DNA of 64,000 nt from Haliclystus octoradiatus (Eukaryota > Cnidaria > Staurozoa > Stauromedusae > Haliclystidae), in NCBI GenBank assembly GCA_916610825.1, contig OU744454.1:9674922-9738921 (forward strand), read 5' to 3'. Of the stretch, positions 22,144-37,100 are shown one piece after another. The notes beneath the pieces are model-generated. The model did no database searches and was not told the DNA's origin. It was given only the letters and a program-made list of their open reading frames with translations. The translations under genes and the position numbers were made by a program. Each line of letters begins with the position of its first letter. Position 1 is the first letter of the stretch.

Positions 22144-25100
22144 GTAAATGCTATTCTCTAACCACTTGATATTTTATTTTTATTACTTTTTACTTTTAAT
22201 TATTATTATTTATTTTTTAATTTGCAACCTGTAAATTGTTAAAGAATTGACATCTTTTATTTAATGAATGATTGATGATGATTTATATACGGTGTCTAAT
22301 AATATAAAATTATATACATGAAAATACAGGATATAAAGCTTGCTCTGGCAAAAAACAGTTCAGGAGTTCATGAACTGTTAATGAACTATCCATAATGGTA
22401 TGATGAACTGTTCATGAATAGGCAGGTCCACTTAAAATTTCAAAGTTGATTTTATTCGTGTTTCGGATATATCATACCCGCAGAATTCCATAAAACTGAT
22501 AAAACTTCCAAAGAAATTTCCAAAAACCCTTCATTTTTGAGTTTTAAATCCAAAAATTTCGTAGAACGTCAAAACGATTTGAGATTGGCTTGCTATATTA
22601 TGACGTCATTTCCCGGACAGAACAAAATCACCCTCCGCTAAACAATGGAGACTATAGCATTTTTTGTAATTATTGGTATCGTTGAACGTCAAATTTGAAT
22701 GTAATCATTTCCATTAGTACTGCTGTTCCTGTTCAAAATATTGAAGGCTGACTTCAAAAAACTTATTACGGTGACCTGAAATATTCATCAATGGAAATCG
22801 CTCTGAAATATTTATAACAATTTATGTTGTTTTTGTCTACGTTCGAGCATGGTTCGAGTGTCGAAGCGAGAAGGAACAAGGATGGTAGACTAGCTTAGCA
22901 AATTATTTGAAATTCAAATTACACACATAAAGTTTCAAACAGGTTGGATAATAAGTGAAAGGAGTTGTATGATTTACCATTTATGAGCAAATTATCCATA
23001 TTATTTTCTCGCGAATCATATGGCCTATTATAGGATCAAATTTATTGTAGCTATGATTCCATCATGATTCTACAAAAACTACTTTCACTGTCTTCGCTGA
23101 TCAATGGGATAAAATATATAGCTAAATATAGCTACTACATCAATATCGTCCTTTGCCTTCACACAAACTGCATGATTAATCATTGGTCCAAGTAAATATT
23201 TGTTAATCAATGCAAAATGAATCATAAATTGCTTTTCGGTTTTCAAAAAATTATACGCCTCGACGTAAACTGTCGTAGCATGCGTGATCGATGTGTAAAA
23301 TATTTCATTTAAACGGCAACTTTATTGAATTTGAGTTCTGATTTACTAGAATAAATCCAAATCTAGAATTGGTAAAGCGTTAATTGATCCATTTAAAGTG
23401 TTTGTTAATCAAATAAATGCACACTGAATGCGATTTCACCGTCTTATATCTGGTGATAATAACACAAGCAACAGTTGATGATGCAGATGCATGACAGACG
23501 AAATATAAGAACGAAGATTTGATAAATAAAAATAACACTACTTTGATGCTCGAGTGATGATCTAAGCCGTTTATATATGAGTGAGGTTTCTTCTCTAAAT
23601 ATCAAATGTATATATATATTTCCAAGTGAATGCTGCCTACTTTTCGGTGAGACTTTGGTAAAGACGAATGAACCTTTTCGTTTTGATGTGAACGAACACT
23701 TAGAAGGTCTTTGACAAAAACAGTGTGCACGTGCAGATCGGCCTAGCTGAGAACTTTTGTTCGTTTGCGGTCGGGAACCTCGAGAGAAAGATATGGAAAA
23801 GACTTGTTTTGTTTCGCTACAAAAAGGACAAACCGAAAAAAGAAACAAAACTTTACGCTTAGTCTCGTTTAAAAATCAGCGGTTCTGATTATACTATTCA
23901 CAAAAAATTTGGATAAAAAATGACGAATTGATGGATGAACGGTTTTGCATATCAAGTCATGATAATAGTAGATTTCTCACTTTGTCCGGATTATGACGTC
24001 ACATTCCTTCATACACCAAAACTTGCTGTTTCATAACCATGGCTACGCAATGTCATTTAAAGTCAGATATTTCGATGGTTTGTCGATATTTTTGAAAAAA
24101 AAAAATCGGGGATATTAAATTTATCCTTTGATCTTCATATGGATATGTTTAAAGTACATACTTGAATTTTAGTGGACCTGCCTATTGTTCATAACCAGTT
24201 TATGAAAATCAGGGCCATTTTAATTTTCATGAACTGTTCATCAACTGTTGGACTATTTTTCGCAGGGGTATGAATTACTTATACCGGTAATCACTTATAA
24301 ATGTAGAGCCTATTTTATTTTATATATTTTATGATTTTATAATTTATGATTGATATTAACAAGTAAATATTTCATGTAAAGTATAATTATCAATATTAAG
24401 ACAATACCAACTATCACTAACTGGGTTATCACCTCTTTGATTTGAATAGCTACCAAAATTGATTGTTATAATTGTAATAATTTAGTTATGCGTCATATGT
24501 TAAAAGTGTGATGGACAACGTAATTATGCTCTCTATTGTTAGTTGTAATTTCCAACTCCATTATTATTTCCTTAATACTAATACCTAATACTAACACATA
24601 TTAACTAATAATGCTGTGACGTAATAGCTCAGCATAATATCTTCAATATGTCGTAATTGATGATGTAATGGCTTTGATCAGGTCTATTACATCATTAATT
24701 ACGGCACATCAACGTCAATCATCACATTTGTTATTCTGAAGTGGATGTTATTTGTTAACTAATGTTAAAATAAGCAGAATCTGATACATCACAATTTATT
24801 ATTTCATCTGAAGTTGAATTAGAGAATTTGCTTGATCAAAGGATACAAAAACACAAAACGAATAACTAAACAATCTTCTGTAACATTTATTTAATCAATA
24901 GATTGTCAAAATGAAAATGAAACAGATACGAAGGACAAGCGCTTAAACGAGTTTTGCCACATAAAAACTTCTTCTTCCTTGCTTCTTGCATGATTATTGT
25001 GATGAATAATTAAAACAATTATCAAAATTGATATTTTTTGTGATATGGATAATTATCAGTCCTCGAGGGTATATTATAACCGTATGCTTCAGTAGTTAAT

Positions 25101-28100
25101 AGAGCCTCATTCTGATAATTCTCAGTGTCGCGCTCAATCTTGTTCGATAATTGTTTATTGTTCCATAGCATCTTTCATAATAAACTTTTATATTTACCCA
25201 ACATGTTTACTTTGTTTAGAAGCTGCGTCCAATACTATTGCAGAATTGTATAGTAAACTGTAGGCCTATTATATTTTCGTACATTTACCATGGTAATATG
25301 TAAAGAAGCATACCGGTAATCCAAAATATCTCAATTGATGTATAGTTTCTGAATGAGAAGAATTTGCTGTTCCTTTCATATTTCGCAAGTAACGTCTATT
25401 TTTTATTTAGTATTTGTTCCAATTTATTTAAACTTTTAGAATGCAGAGAAATGTACTTGTGAGCAAGGATATTTTGGTGAAGCATGCTCAATTGCTGTTG
25501 CATTCAACACTCAATCAAACACATGGTTTTTAAGTGAAACGTCCTTGCAATCAATTCCACCACGGTCAAGTCATGCCACAGTCTACTCAAATATTGACAA
25601 CTGTCTTTGGGTGTTTGGAGGTAATGTAATGTTCTATACAATTATATAACACCCACCTGTCTATTGGTCACCCTTGCAATGTCTAATATAGTATTTTCTA
25701 TTGAATCAACCCTATATATAAAGTCCACCTGCATATAGTGGTCAATTTATCTACCTCTCTTAGCTGGCTATTACATGCAGGCTTCATTGTACCATACACT
25801 GGATCATAATGTGTTAAGAATATGTTATTTTTCAAGGTCAATATGTTTGTTCCATAGGTTCTGGTATAAATATTGTGTTTGGCGATCTTTGGAAGTTTTC
25901 AATTCAAAGTAACACATGGACAGAAGTTATTGTGTCTGGAGTAAAACCAGTATGTGTTATATACTTTTACTTAACTGACAATGAATGATAATTGAAACTT
26001 AATGTGTGTAGGGACCCTCACCTACAAACATGACCCCATAGTATTTTGATATTCTTTGAAAGCATACTGTGATACATAAGGAATTATCAGTTTCAATTTG
26101 ATTCAATTTTCATTTCCGTGTCGCTACCCTCCCCAATATTTCTGGAAACCCAATTCATGAAAAGTTCATAAAAGGTAGATGAACATCCCACTGTTTGAAC
26201 CAGATTCTCCGATCTCAACTACAGTACAAGGGAAGTCATATCATGTTTTAGTGTCTTCTGATAACTCATATGTATATAGTTCTTCGTAAACTTACAAATT
26301 ATACCAACCTTTTGTCAAAAAATTGAAGGACAACATTGCAAACTTTAATGGAATCAAAAGCACTCACCGTATGGACGCTGACCTTTGCAGCGACATGGTT
26401 CTACATGATATATTTGTGCCTGGGACCCAATCATTTTTTCTTCCTTGATCTTCTGTCTAAAATAATTCCATGGTTCTCAAATGTGACATCGGCCGGTGGT
26501 CCCAGCAGTCCTCATTTTATTGAGCCCCGTGTCTTCTACTTGTGTCAACCAGAAATACATAAAAAGTAATGTGGACGGTGTCGCCCTAGCGAAGGCACCC
26601 GTACCACTCCTCTATTTCTAGAAGAGTGGCTCTTTTCGCTAAGAGCAAATGATGTTAAACGCTCCTTAGATCTCAGCCGCGACACTGCAGATCAATTTCA
26701 ACAGATTTCATGGCAGATAGACCTTGATTGTCAATGCGCAACGATGCGCCGCAGCTACTCACAATGCAATTCCTTCTGAACCATTCCATCCGCCATCCTT
26801 AGATGGTACTCATTTGATGTTTCAGATAAAGTCAAGGTTGAGTTGACCTGAGGGGGATTTGAACCACAGTCGATGAGATATGATACGATCTGAAGTTCAG
26901 TTGCTCTGCCAACTGAGCTAATCACCCCTTATAGAAATACATACAGGGGTCCATGCGGATGCAATCACAGCAATTATGGGGTGTTATCCTTGATTTTTGA
27001 TCTGATTTGATTCATTTGCCAAAATCAGTTTTTTTATAGATCAGTTAAATATAATTGTTTTGGCAGGCAAACACAGGAAAGCATTTAGGGTATCCAAAAT
27101 TCCATTATACGCGAGGCCTGAGTTTTTAAATGATAAAATAGATAGTGAAGTTACCACGTCCTCTGATGAGTTGTTTCTTACACCAATTGTTCTATTAAAA
27201 AAAGAATATTTAACAGTGTTATTTATAGGTTTTATTAAGTAAGACATATAATTTTCTTGAATGACTACGGAGATTATAATTTAACTGTGCCGGGAGAAAT
27301 GAATCTTTGCACATGAAATCTACAATCTATCTAAGTTATTTAGTATTTTAAATCACATACAAATATCTGAACATAGTCTTCGATATTCTAATTGATGTTG
27401 TTGTTAACTTAGGGTGCGCGATACCACCATGCAATGGTCTTTTCAGATGGCAAACTGTATCTATTTGGAGGCGAAGGAGATGATGGTATGCTGAACAATG
27501 AGCTATGGGTATTCACCATCATGACGTTGTCATGGAGACAAGTCATTGTTGCAACATCAGGTATACCACTACAGCTGGCATCACATGCAGCAGTACTTGT
27601 CGACCGAAAGATGTATATATTTGGAGGTAAGTGTAGTATTCTTTGTAAAGTTTTACTTAACATAGTCTGTCATGATTGCATTTGTGATGAGAAATACACA
27701 TTAATTTGCAAAGCTTCAACATATCTCCTTTCATAGTAAGGCAAGATAGTAAAAGAGAGAGTTGGAAAGTTTCACTAAGATTTATATCAACATCTAATTT
27801 ATAAGTCTATTCTATTTTGTGAAACGGTTTTATAGTTATTATGACAAATGTGGCATGTCCAGACAAAATTATACGGTATTATACTTTTTAACAACAATAA
27901 ACAATTATTACTGATACTTCTAAATTAATTTCAACGTTTGATTGGAGACAAAATACTGAAAAAACAATGTCAAAGTTTGATCACGTTCAGTAATAATTGT
28001 TTACTGTTTTAAAAGTATATTACCGCTCCGATGATTTAAATACACTTATAAAATTAGATGTTAATATATATTAATGTAAACTTTTTAACTCTCTCTTTTG

Positions 28101-31100
28101 CTACTTTGTCTGAAGATTAAGTGAGATATTTTGAAACGCGACAAATTACTGCGTTTTTATTGCAAATACGATCTTGAAGTTAAGTGTAGTTTTGATGCAT
28201 TTATGAAAACATTTATGAAAAAGAATAATAAAACTGTAGGTAAGTAAAGATTGCTTCATGAAAATCTTTTTGGTTCAACTGTGCATACATATATGGTTGT
28301 GTGCCATACTCATTACCCTCACCAACTGTGGCCCTGATCTATAAAGCCCTAATCATCACAGTTCAAAGTACAATGGCTGTAAAGGGCACTGCGATTCTTG
28401 TTGAGAAGCACAATAGCTTATATAATTATTGACCCATCATACTAGAAGGTAGAAGGCATGTTCCAGACAATGGCACCCCAAGCGTTTCCCCTGTGATAGC
28501 AATTCTTGAGAGTTAAAGGGTCCAATTTTTATAGGACTTTTAATGAACTTCCTGATTTTTAAAGATGATGATTTAAAGTGCACATGACACAGAAAAATAT
28601 GATTCAAGCAAATAACTTCAATATGTCCGGTTATACATGTCCAAATTAAAAAATTATTTTCATCATTCTTCATTATTTAGCTTCAGCTACTCGAGTCTGT
28701 GTTAAAAATGTCATCTGTTAAAGAAGCATTAATGTCAAGTCTGAGTATAGCCGGTTTTCCACTTGGTGAAAAATTCGCGGCTACCTTCGCGGCGAAATTT
28801 TCTCTGGTTGATTTCCACTTGAAATTTGTTTCGCGTACCAAATTCTACATTTTAGGAAAATCCATAATGGCACCAGTCAATTCGGAAGTTGTATTGCTTG
28901 CACGACTGCAAATTATTCAAATGTTTCTGCTCAGAAGATGTAGAGTTAATATGCTGGAAAATATGTCCAGTAAACCATTCTGGGTCCGGAAATTATTTGA
29001 AGAGAGGAAAGAGAGAGCAGAGTTTCATTTACTCGTAAAGGAAATGAAGCTCTACGACTTCGAATATTTTTACCGTTCTCTTCGTAAATATGTCCTTCGA
29101 CATTTGAACAATTTCATATAATGATTGGTCTAAAAATTGAAAAGAAGGATACTCACATAAAAAAGGCATGTGTTTGTTTGCGTTATTTGGTGACTGGAGA
29201 TTCACAATTTGCAAAAATACAGGCTACAAATTCATTTCGCCATCTTGTTTGCTGAAAATGTCATGACAACGTCATTTTCAAATGATTAGCATTGCTTGAT
29301 TCACTTTTCGCTGCAGCGAATCGCAAAAAAGTAAGATCAGTTCCAACTACTTTTTTCGCTTCAGCGAAAGTTGCAGCGAAACCTGCGTGGTCCAAACTCA
29401 TATGAAATGTCACACAACGCATGCGTACTCAACTTTTTAGCCGCAAAATTTTCGCTGCAGCGAATTTTTTGTCAAGTGGAAACCGGGCTTAAACGATGAT
29501 GATGGTATTACATCTGAAGATCGCAATTAAGCATGTGAAACTCTGAGTAATTATGACAAAATTTCAATATCATAGCTGGTCATATGTTTTGTAGATCTGC
29601 CAGGGTGCACCAGAAATGTGAATCATGGGATTCTAGATTCCAATTTCTCATCCATAAATTTGTTTGTTTTTACTACAAAAATTTGCAGTATGTTATTAAT
29701 TTTGTTTCCAATTTCTTTTTATTTCCATGATGCTGGTACATTGTATACCATACACCCTTTCGTGTACACCACAATTCTTAATATGATGTTGTTGTGTCTT
29801 CTCCTGGTGCCTTCCATATACTTTAACTATATAGTTACTTCAATACCTTCTCAACGATTCTATATTGATATCTTTCAGGGCGAACAAATTCACATGATCT
29901 ATCATCAGAAATGTATGCATTTGATGTTGAGTTTGAGACATGGAATAAATTAATTCCAACATATTATTCAGAGAAAATCAAAGGTGTTAGTGGCCATTCA
30001 ATGGTATATGATCAAAGATCAGATTCTTTAATTATTTACGGTGGACTAGAGCAAGTATTCATAAGGTAGCGCAATTATTATTTAATTCTGTGAAAGAGTC
30101 AATAGCTACACCTTATCTTGTATGGATTTTACACTTTATGCAACTCTCAATAAGAGAGGTTTGAGAAATCTTTATCTAGGCATCACATGAAGCATGTGAA
30201 TCTGAGTCTTATCTAATAATAATAATCCTTTTATTTAATAATAGTGTCTATTTGTTTTAAATTATTTCTGTTATTTCCGCACCTGACGTATGTATATCTC
30301 ACTGGCAGAATAATGCAGAGAATCGGTCATCTGGAAATTATGCAAACATTTATGTTGAGATAACCTCTAGAGTAAGAGATCCGTAGTATGAAAATCATGA
30401 AAATCATGAAAATTTCTGATGTAGTTTAAAAAGTAAACCTCTGTTGATATATTATTTGATATCATTGTATAAATAAATGTAGAGGTTTTCCACAATTTCA
30501 TATGTTGATTATCTAGCGGGTAGATGAGTTCAAAGGCGAATCGAAATCTCCAGAGAGAAAATGTTTTGTTTTGAAATTGAGCTGTGGAAGATTTTGTTTT
30601 GAATAAGTAAATGTTATGATTATGAAATTAAACTAATGCAAAATAAACTGAATTGAAGAACAAACTTTCAATATCATAGCTGGTGACTATACACATGTTT
30701 TGTAGATCTCCCAGGGTGCACCAGAAATGTACATCATGGGATTCTAGATTTCAAAAGGCTTGAGCAAATTCAGAAGAAATTTATTGAAGATAATCTAGGA
30801 TTCCACAAGAATTAAACCTTCTATTGCAATGTGCTAATCTACCCTACATTATATTGTGCACTGGTAGCTCAGTGGTAGAGTGTCCAAACTTTGTTCAGGA
30901 TAATGTCTCCCAATAAACAAGCCCTTGTGCTTACGGGATCACCAAGGTTTGACAGAAGTAAGAATCCTAGATCCCGAAAGGCTAGAGTAAATTCAGAAGA
31001 AATGAGAAATGATTGAATTGATATTTTTAATGATTTCTTGGTCAGACATCAACAATAAAATGCAGAAATTTTGAAATTCCTTTAGGATTCCAGAAGTCTG

Positions 31101-34100
31101 AGCCTTTTGTCGGACCCTGGGGGTTACTATAAGTTATCATTTAGTTAACGGAAAATTGAATATTATTATTATTATTTTTGATTCATTTCAAACCTAACTC
31201 GTTATCTGAAAAAGGAATTAATGTGCATTGCTTGCAGACTTTGTTTCAAGTATGTTTATGGTTATGATACATTCTCATTTTCAGTGCAACTATCAAGACT
31301 AACAGATTGCTGGCATTCAGCTTGAGATTATTAGCTTGGGAAGTTTGGAATATTGGACAGTTATATACACCATCACCTGTTGCCCTCCACTCTGCTGTTG
31401 TTATGGGGGATTTCATGATCGTTTATGGTAAGTTCATACATTTATTTGTTAGTCTTTCTATTAGAATGTAAACACATCAAATTTAATAAATAAATGTGAT
31501 GTGGTATATTTAACTAAACATCATGGAAATGCAATGGATATTACAAGTTAAAAATTCATTAACAAAGTAAATATCTTTTGCAATGTAATTTTGACTCTTT
31601 TATTATATGATTACTTCATATGAATATTTTTACGCTTAAAGTCTCTACTTTAGAAAGACTAACATTTTGAAGTTTGAACTTAAACCAAGGACATTTTAGT
31701 AAGTAAAACATTGAATTTTTGAAATTTGAAAAGTAAAAACTGAATTTAAAATGATTAATTCAAGATTCAAATGACCTTCCGCAATATAAACAAAGTTGAT
31801 ATCAAAATACAAAATATGTAGAGTATTACCAGCCGCAACTATACCATCTGAGATTTTGCCAGGCTCTAGCTAGACATTTCCTCAGAAGACCCTTTGTCGT
31901 CATGTTCCCATAATATATATAGAATTGTTTAAAAAACATATGTCCACAAAATACAGTAGTTCATAGCTTTTCAGAGCCAGACAATAGATAAGCAAAACTT
32001 TCACTTATCCAAATTGAACTTAAGTGACTTACTGTGTCAGAAACTGTCCATCTGTGCCATTAGTCATAATGTATATTAATTTTCTACATCTTTGTTTGTT
32101 TACTCAGCTTGAGGTAAACAGATCGTCTTTTTCATGATTTTTCTTACACATACATGTAATTTATTTTTGTAGGAGGACTTGTTCATTCACATCAGAGTGA
32201 TGAAACATGCTATAGCAAAGACATGCATATTCTGAGTTTATCAAAGCAAGCATGGGTTCCCATAGAATCGCTATCTCTGTTATCCCCTCCAGTTGGACAA
32301 AAACCGGTGCGGGGTCGATTTGGACACAGTGTCGTATTGAAAGATCATCAAACTCTCATTTTATTTGGTGGTTTTCGTGGTACAAATCTCAATGATGTTG
32401 CTATCTACAAGGCAGCTAGTACAATTGTGTATTTAGATGCGAATGGCATACCAACAGATTTACCCCACTGTCCACAATATCAAATTAAACGTGAGTAGTT
32501 CTTCTTATGCGTAATCAGTTTTGAAAAATAATACACTGCAGAGTTTTTGTAAGCACGTATGTTTAGTCAATGTTAGAATCAATTATTATTAATTATTATT
32601 AATAATTATTAATGTTTGTTTCTTCATTCTTGTTTTTTAGGTGATTGTGAAAATGATATCACATGCGGTTGGTGTGGAAGTAATTTTAAATGTTACAGTC
32701 AAATTGATCATCAAATGTGCTTAACTGGTTTAAGCTCATTGATTGAGACAGATACATGTTTGAATCATTTTGAATGTGAATCGTGTACTCTTAATAGCCA
32801 ACATGGAACTTGTATGTGGTGTCAATCAGAGCGTAAATGTTATTCTAGCACTTATGCATCTGGTAGTTGTAATCCAGCATTACTGTGGCCACAAGGCACT
32901 GTATTGATATCATCATCAACTGAATGCCAACGAAATGAGAAACGAAACAGTTTGACATTCGAAAGTTATCTTTCACCCAAAAATATTGGTTATCCTGATT
33001 TCTTTAGCTATTTGTCAATAGCATACCACGTTACTGGAGCTGCACTTGTCTACAATGAAGCATACAATCAACACATTGTTATTTCTGGATCAATCCAACC
33101 ATCTTTGAAGCTAACATCAGCACAGCAGAGTGGTGTAAAGGCTTGGCTTCAAGCATCAAAGGGCTTTGCTCAGTGTTATCTATCTGAGAGTGTTAGCCGC
33201 ACCAATAAGGTATTGCAGTATTGCCGTTTTTCTATCTTAATGTCAATACATTTTCTCATTCTATTCATTGTATTATATGTTCTAAATATTTGAGTAGTAG
33301 ATTATCGGTAGTTTATTTATAAAGTCACAACTTTCACAATATAACATCATTATGATATTATAAAAAGGTATGAGTCTGGGACTAGTTAAACAGGACCAAG
33401 GAATTTTGCGGCATTTGTGCAGTGGCTAGAGTTTTGGTCCTTTAACCCCTTCACATGGTTTTGTGTTCACTCCCTTACACGGGGGCAACTATTGATTGGT
33501 ATAAGGAAGTGCATTGGTCCACAAGTTGCACACAGACACTATCATTTGTCAGATAACCACTGCGATAAAATCTTCTAACATTTCAAACATATGAAACATT
33601 TCAAGATGGTCAGCAACGCTGTAAAACTCCTACAGCTGTACACATGATGTACTGTTCTGGAAAAGGAATTCAAATCTTAACTTGTTTATTTTTGAACAAA
33701 ACTCCAAAGATTATTTATTGTTTAAATAATCCTTCCTGTATGCTTTGTTCAATGCAGTTGGTCATTTGATTTATAAGCGTCATGATGTGCTTGTGTGTTA
33801 ATAGGTAGTTGTGGCTAATTTCACTGGATCTTCAAGTCAACAAACAGCAGAATTACTTCGACCAAATAGTAGTGAACTACTTCCTATTTCTTCACCAAAC
33901 CAGCTCTACTACATTGATATAAACGTAGCTCTTGAAGCACGCGAACAAACAGCATTGGCACTCAAATGGAAATACTCAATTGGAGGAGAAGATAAATTAG
34001 AGGTTCGAAAGTTCTTGTATTTTAATGGTTTCATCAATTTTTCAATGTGTTTAAGGGATATAAATTCATAGAGATAACACTCTAGGATGATTTTAGTTAA

Positions 34101-37100
34101 ATTTATTCTTCCGTTGTTTTTCCTGTCATTACATGATCTATTGAGGCTGTGAAAATTATAATTGGATCTTGAGATGAGTAGCTGCTTTACGCATGTGATG
34201 AAGTATGAAATTCCGTTACTTTGATACTCACCTTGTCAGACCATGCTACCCTTGAAGCTGGGGCACATTCCCCTGTAAACAAAAAGGTGAGCCCCTTGGG
34301 ATGTTAAGTCTGTGAATGTTTTAAAATTTGTCATACTCAAAATCCCTTGTTCTCAACAGTTTACTATCCAAGCACACATGCTCAAATTGACATTAAACTG
34401 TTCAACTCAAGTAGGTGGGTCACTTGGATATGTTGCAAACGCCCCGCAAAATACAACTCAGCAACCTAACCGGGTATCTCATCCTTGTAAAAACAGCCTT
34501 AGAGGGTATGGAAGATACGAGTGATCAGAATAAGGCCCTTCATACACAGGGTTTGAGAAAAATGATAATCCTGCAACCGTAGATTCCAGATGGCTAGATC
34601 AAATGCAGAAGAAAGATGATATGATTCATGGTCCAAACTATCTCTTATGGAGATTTTTTTCTGCTATTGTCTATCCCTTTCTTTATATAATGTACATATA
34701 AAATACATGTAATTACCCTTTCTAGTCAATAATCAAACATGTCATCATTCTGAAACACCTTTAGTAGGTAAATGACTCTTAGAAAAACCACACTGGTATT
34801 TTTTTTTAACAATACTTTAATGTAATATACTTATACATTGGTACAGATCGTCTACCGTCATTATTTATATTAGTTGTTTGTACAATTTGTTTTATTTTAT
34901 TAACCATACATGCTTGAACTGGATTGAATATATTTCTCAATATGGCTGTTGTATAATTCTAGCAAATACCAATTACAATTCTGCAACCATTTGAATCAGA
35001 TGTTTGTTCTGGCTATGTGTCATGTCGCAAGTGTGTTACGGACTACGCATGCGGATGGTGTCCAACGGCTAATTCGTGTGTGATGAGAAATCAACCATGT
35101 TTGAACTCTTATTTGTCAAGATACATTGGTCAATGCTCAAGCTGTAAAGACTACCCTGATTGTCATTCTTGTGCTGAGGTATGTACTTGCTAATTGAGTT
35201 AATTATGATTATGCTTAAAATATTCTGTAAAATAACAATATTTGCGACAAAGACCTGCAATTTGCATCCGTGATCTAAAGAATGTTTACTGACTGTTGCC
35301 TACAGAATATAGCTTGGCCCAATAGGAGGGGGATGATCTTTTTGCAGAAGGGTCTTTCCATTATATTTATCTCCAGGAATTCATTGATATTAGCAGTTTT
35401 GGGCCGATTTCCTTGTTGCATGCTTTGCAAACACTAACCTGTGCAGGCTGGGCTGTTCTGATTTATCCCTACATTATAAACTGTTTGATTAATTACTATT
35501 TATTTAGATATGATTAAGGTTGTAACAATGATTGTTTGCTATAATTCGTCTGACTTCGTTTGATCAATTACAGAGTGTTATGATTTATTTTGCTTGCTGT
35601 TGACCAATGACTGTTTCCAATGATTCCTGTGTAAATCATTGTGTATGTTTTGATTTCCCACCCCTCCCTCTTCTATGATATCAAGGTGAGTGTAATTTGG
35701 AATTCCAATGACTGGAGCTGATTGTTGTGGAGAATCATGTTGAACATCAAAGGTCTGACTATGTTTATGTTACCGTTTACCAACCATGAACCTTGGACAT
35801 GACATATATATGTAGATTCTACTATGATATGGAATTTAAAGGCTCATTTGTTTTTTACTACAGGTGCCACATTGTGAATGGGATGTTCTTCTTCGTAAAT
35901 GCTACCGTAGTGGACTAAGAGCACAGGGAATTGGCAACGTATCAATGTGTGCTTCAAAATGCAACTCGTATGTAGATTAAATTAACTATTTGCATTGATG
36001 CATTTGATAATTATTGATTGTCTTCAGTAGCTTTTGATCTGAATAATTCATTCTATCCCACAGTTCCATTATCACATATGCAAACCCTTTATGATAAGAT
36101 CTATTTTGATGATGGATAGATAGTTTAGTAGTGCAATATTCAAGTCTCAACGCTATCAAACCACAAATGGATCAGGTCCAATTGTGATGAAGTATTTTTA
36201 CATCTTAAAGAGAGTTTTAAAATAGTTTTTGAAGTTAATAACTCGCTACTTTCTAAAATCTATAATCAAAATCCCATTCACAAAATTTTTAACTGCCGAC
36301 CAGAATTCAATGGATTGATTGTCACTGTAAGTTTTCCGATTATTGCTTCTTATGCAGTATAGCACATCTTGTTTAACATGTAAAATGTTCCATCAACAGG
36401 TTGCCAGGGTCCAACAAAAGATTTAGCCTTCTGGAATCCTAAAGGCGTTTCAACATTTTCTTCTGGATTTTTTGTTGAGGTTTCACCAGTAAATCATAAA
36501 AATATCAATTTTCTTCTGAATTTACTCTAGCCTTGCGGAATCTAGGATTGCAGGATTCCTACTTTTGTCGGACTCTGTCAGTAGCCAACCATACCATCGC
36601 ATGTTCATATTCTCTTTATTATAACGAACATACTATTGTACATTTTTGTAGGCGAACAACCTGTGGTGACTGCCTTTCGACGGCAGAATGTACTTGGTGT
36701 AGTGACAAACAACTATGTTTCCCCTTTTCAATGTATATCCCTTCATTTGTATTTGGTCAATGTTCAACTTGGCTTGACAGGTATTTCAAGTGATTTTATG
36801 AGTAAATGTTTCCATTTTTGTCCAAACCCAAAATAATTGTTTCGGAAACATCTGTGAAACAATGTGCTATTTTCTGCTTGGCGATGTTCTGATGTTTTTA
36901 TTATTATCCCATGCAAAACAAAAATGTTGACGTCACAAATAGTTCATGAACAGTTCATGAAATGTATGACTGAGATAATTAACAAAGCTAAAATCTTCAT
37001 TTGAATTCACGGCAATATTGAACATATAATTGTTATCAGTTACCAATTTCTCAGTGAAAACAGTTTATTAACGTTAAATTGCTCAATTTTCATGACCTGT

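Noticed and set aside
23444-23848. 134-aa minus-strand frame inside the nested element
   Set aside because: No recognisable domain and no promoter or splice context; composition fits a chance frame.
26735-26752. ATCGTTGCGC inside the SINE as a link to the 5851-6100 array
   Set aside because: A single 10-bp match without the flanking CCGG context; probably chance.
26849-26930. Possible functional tRNA gene on the minus strand
   Set aside because: A and B boxes are good, but the anticodon and acceptor stems do not pair; better explained as the head of a SINE.
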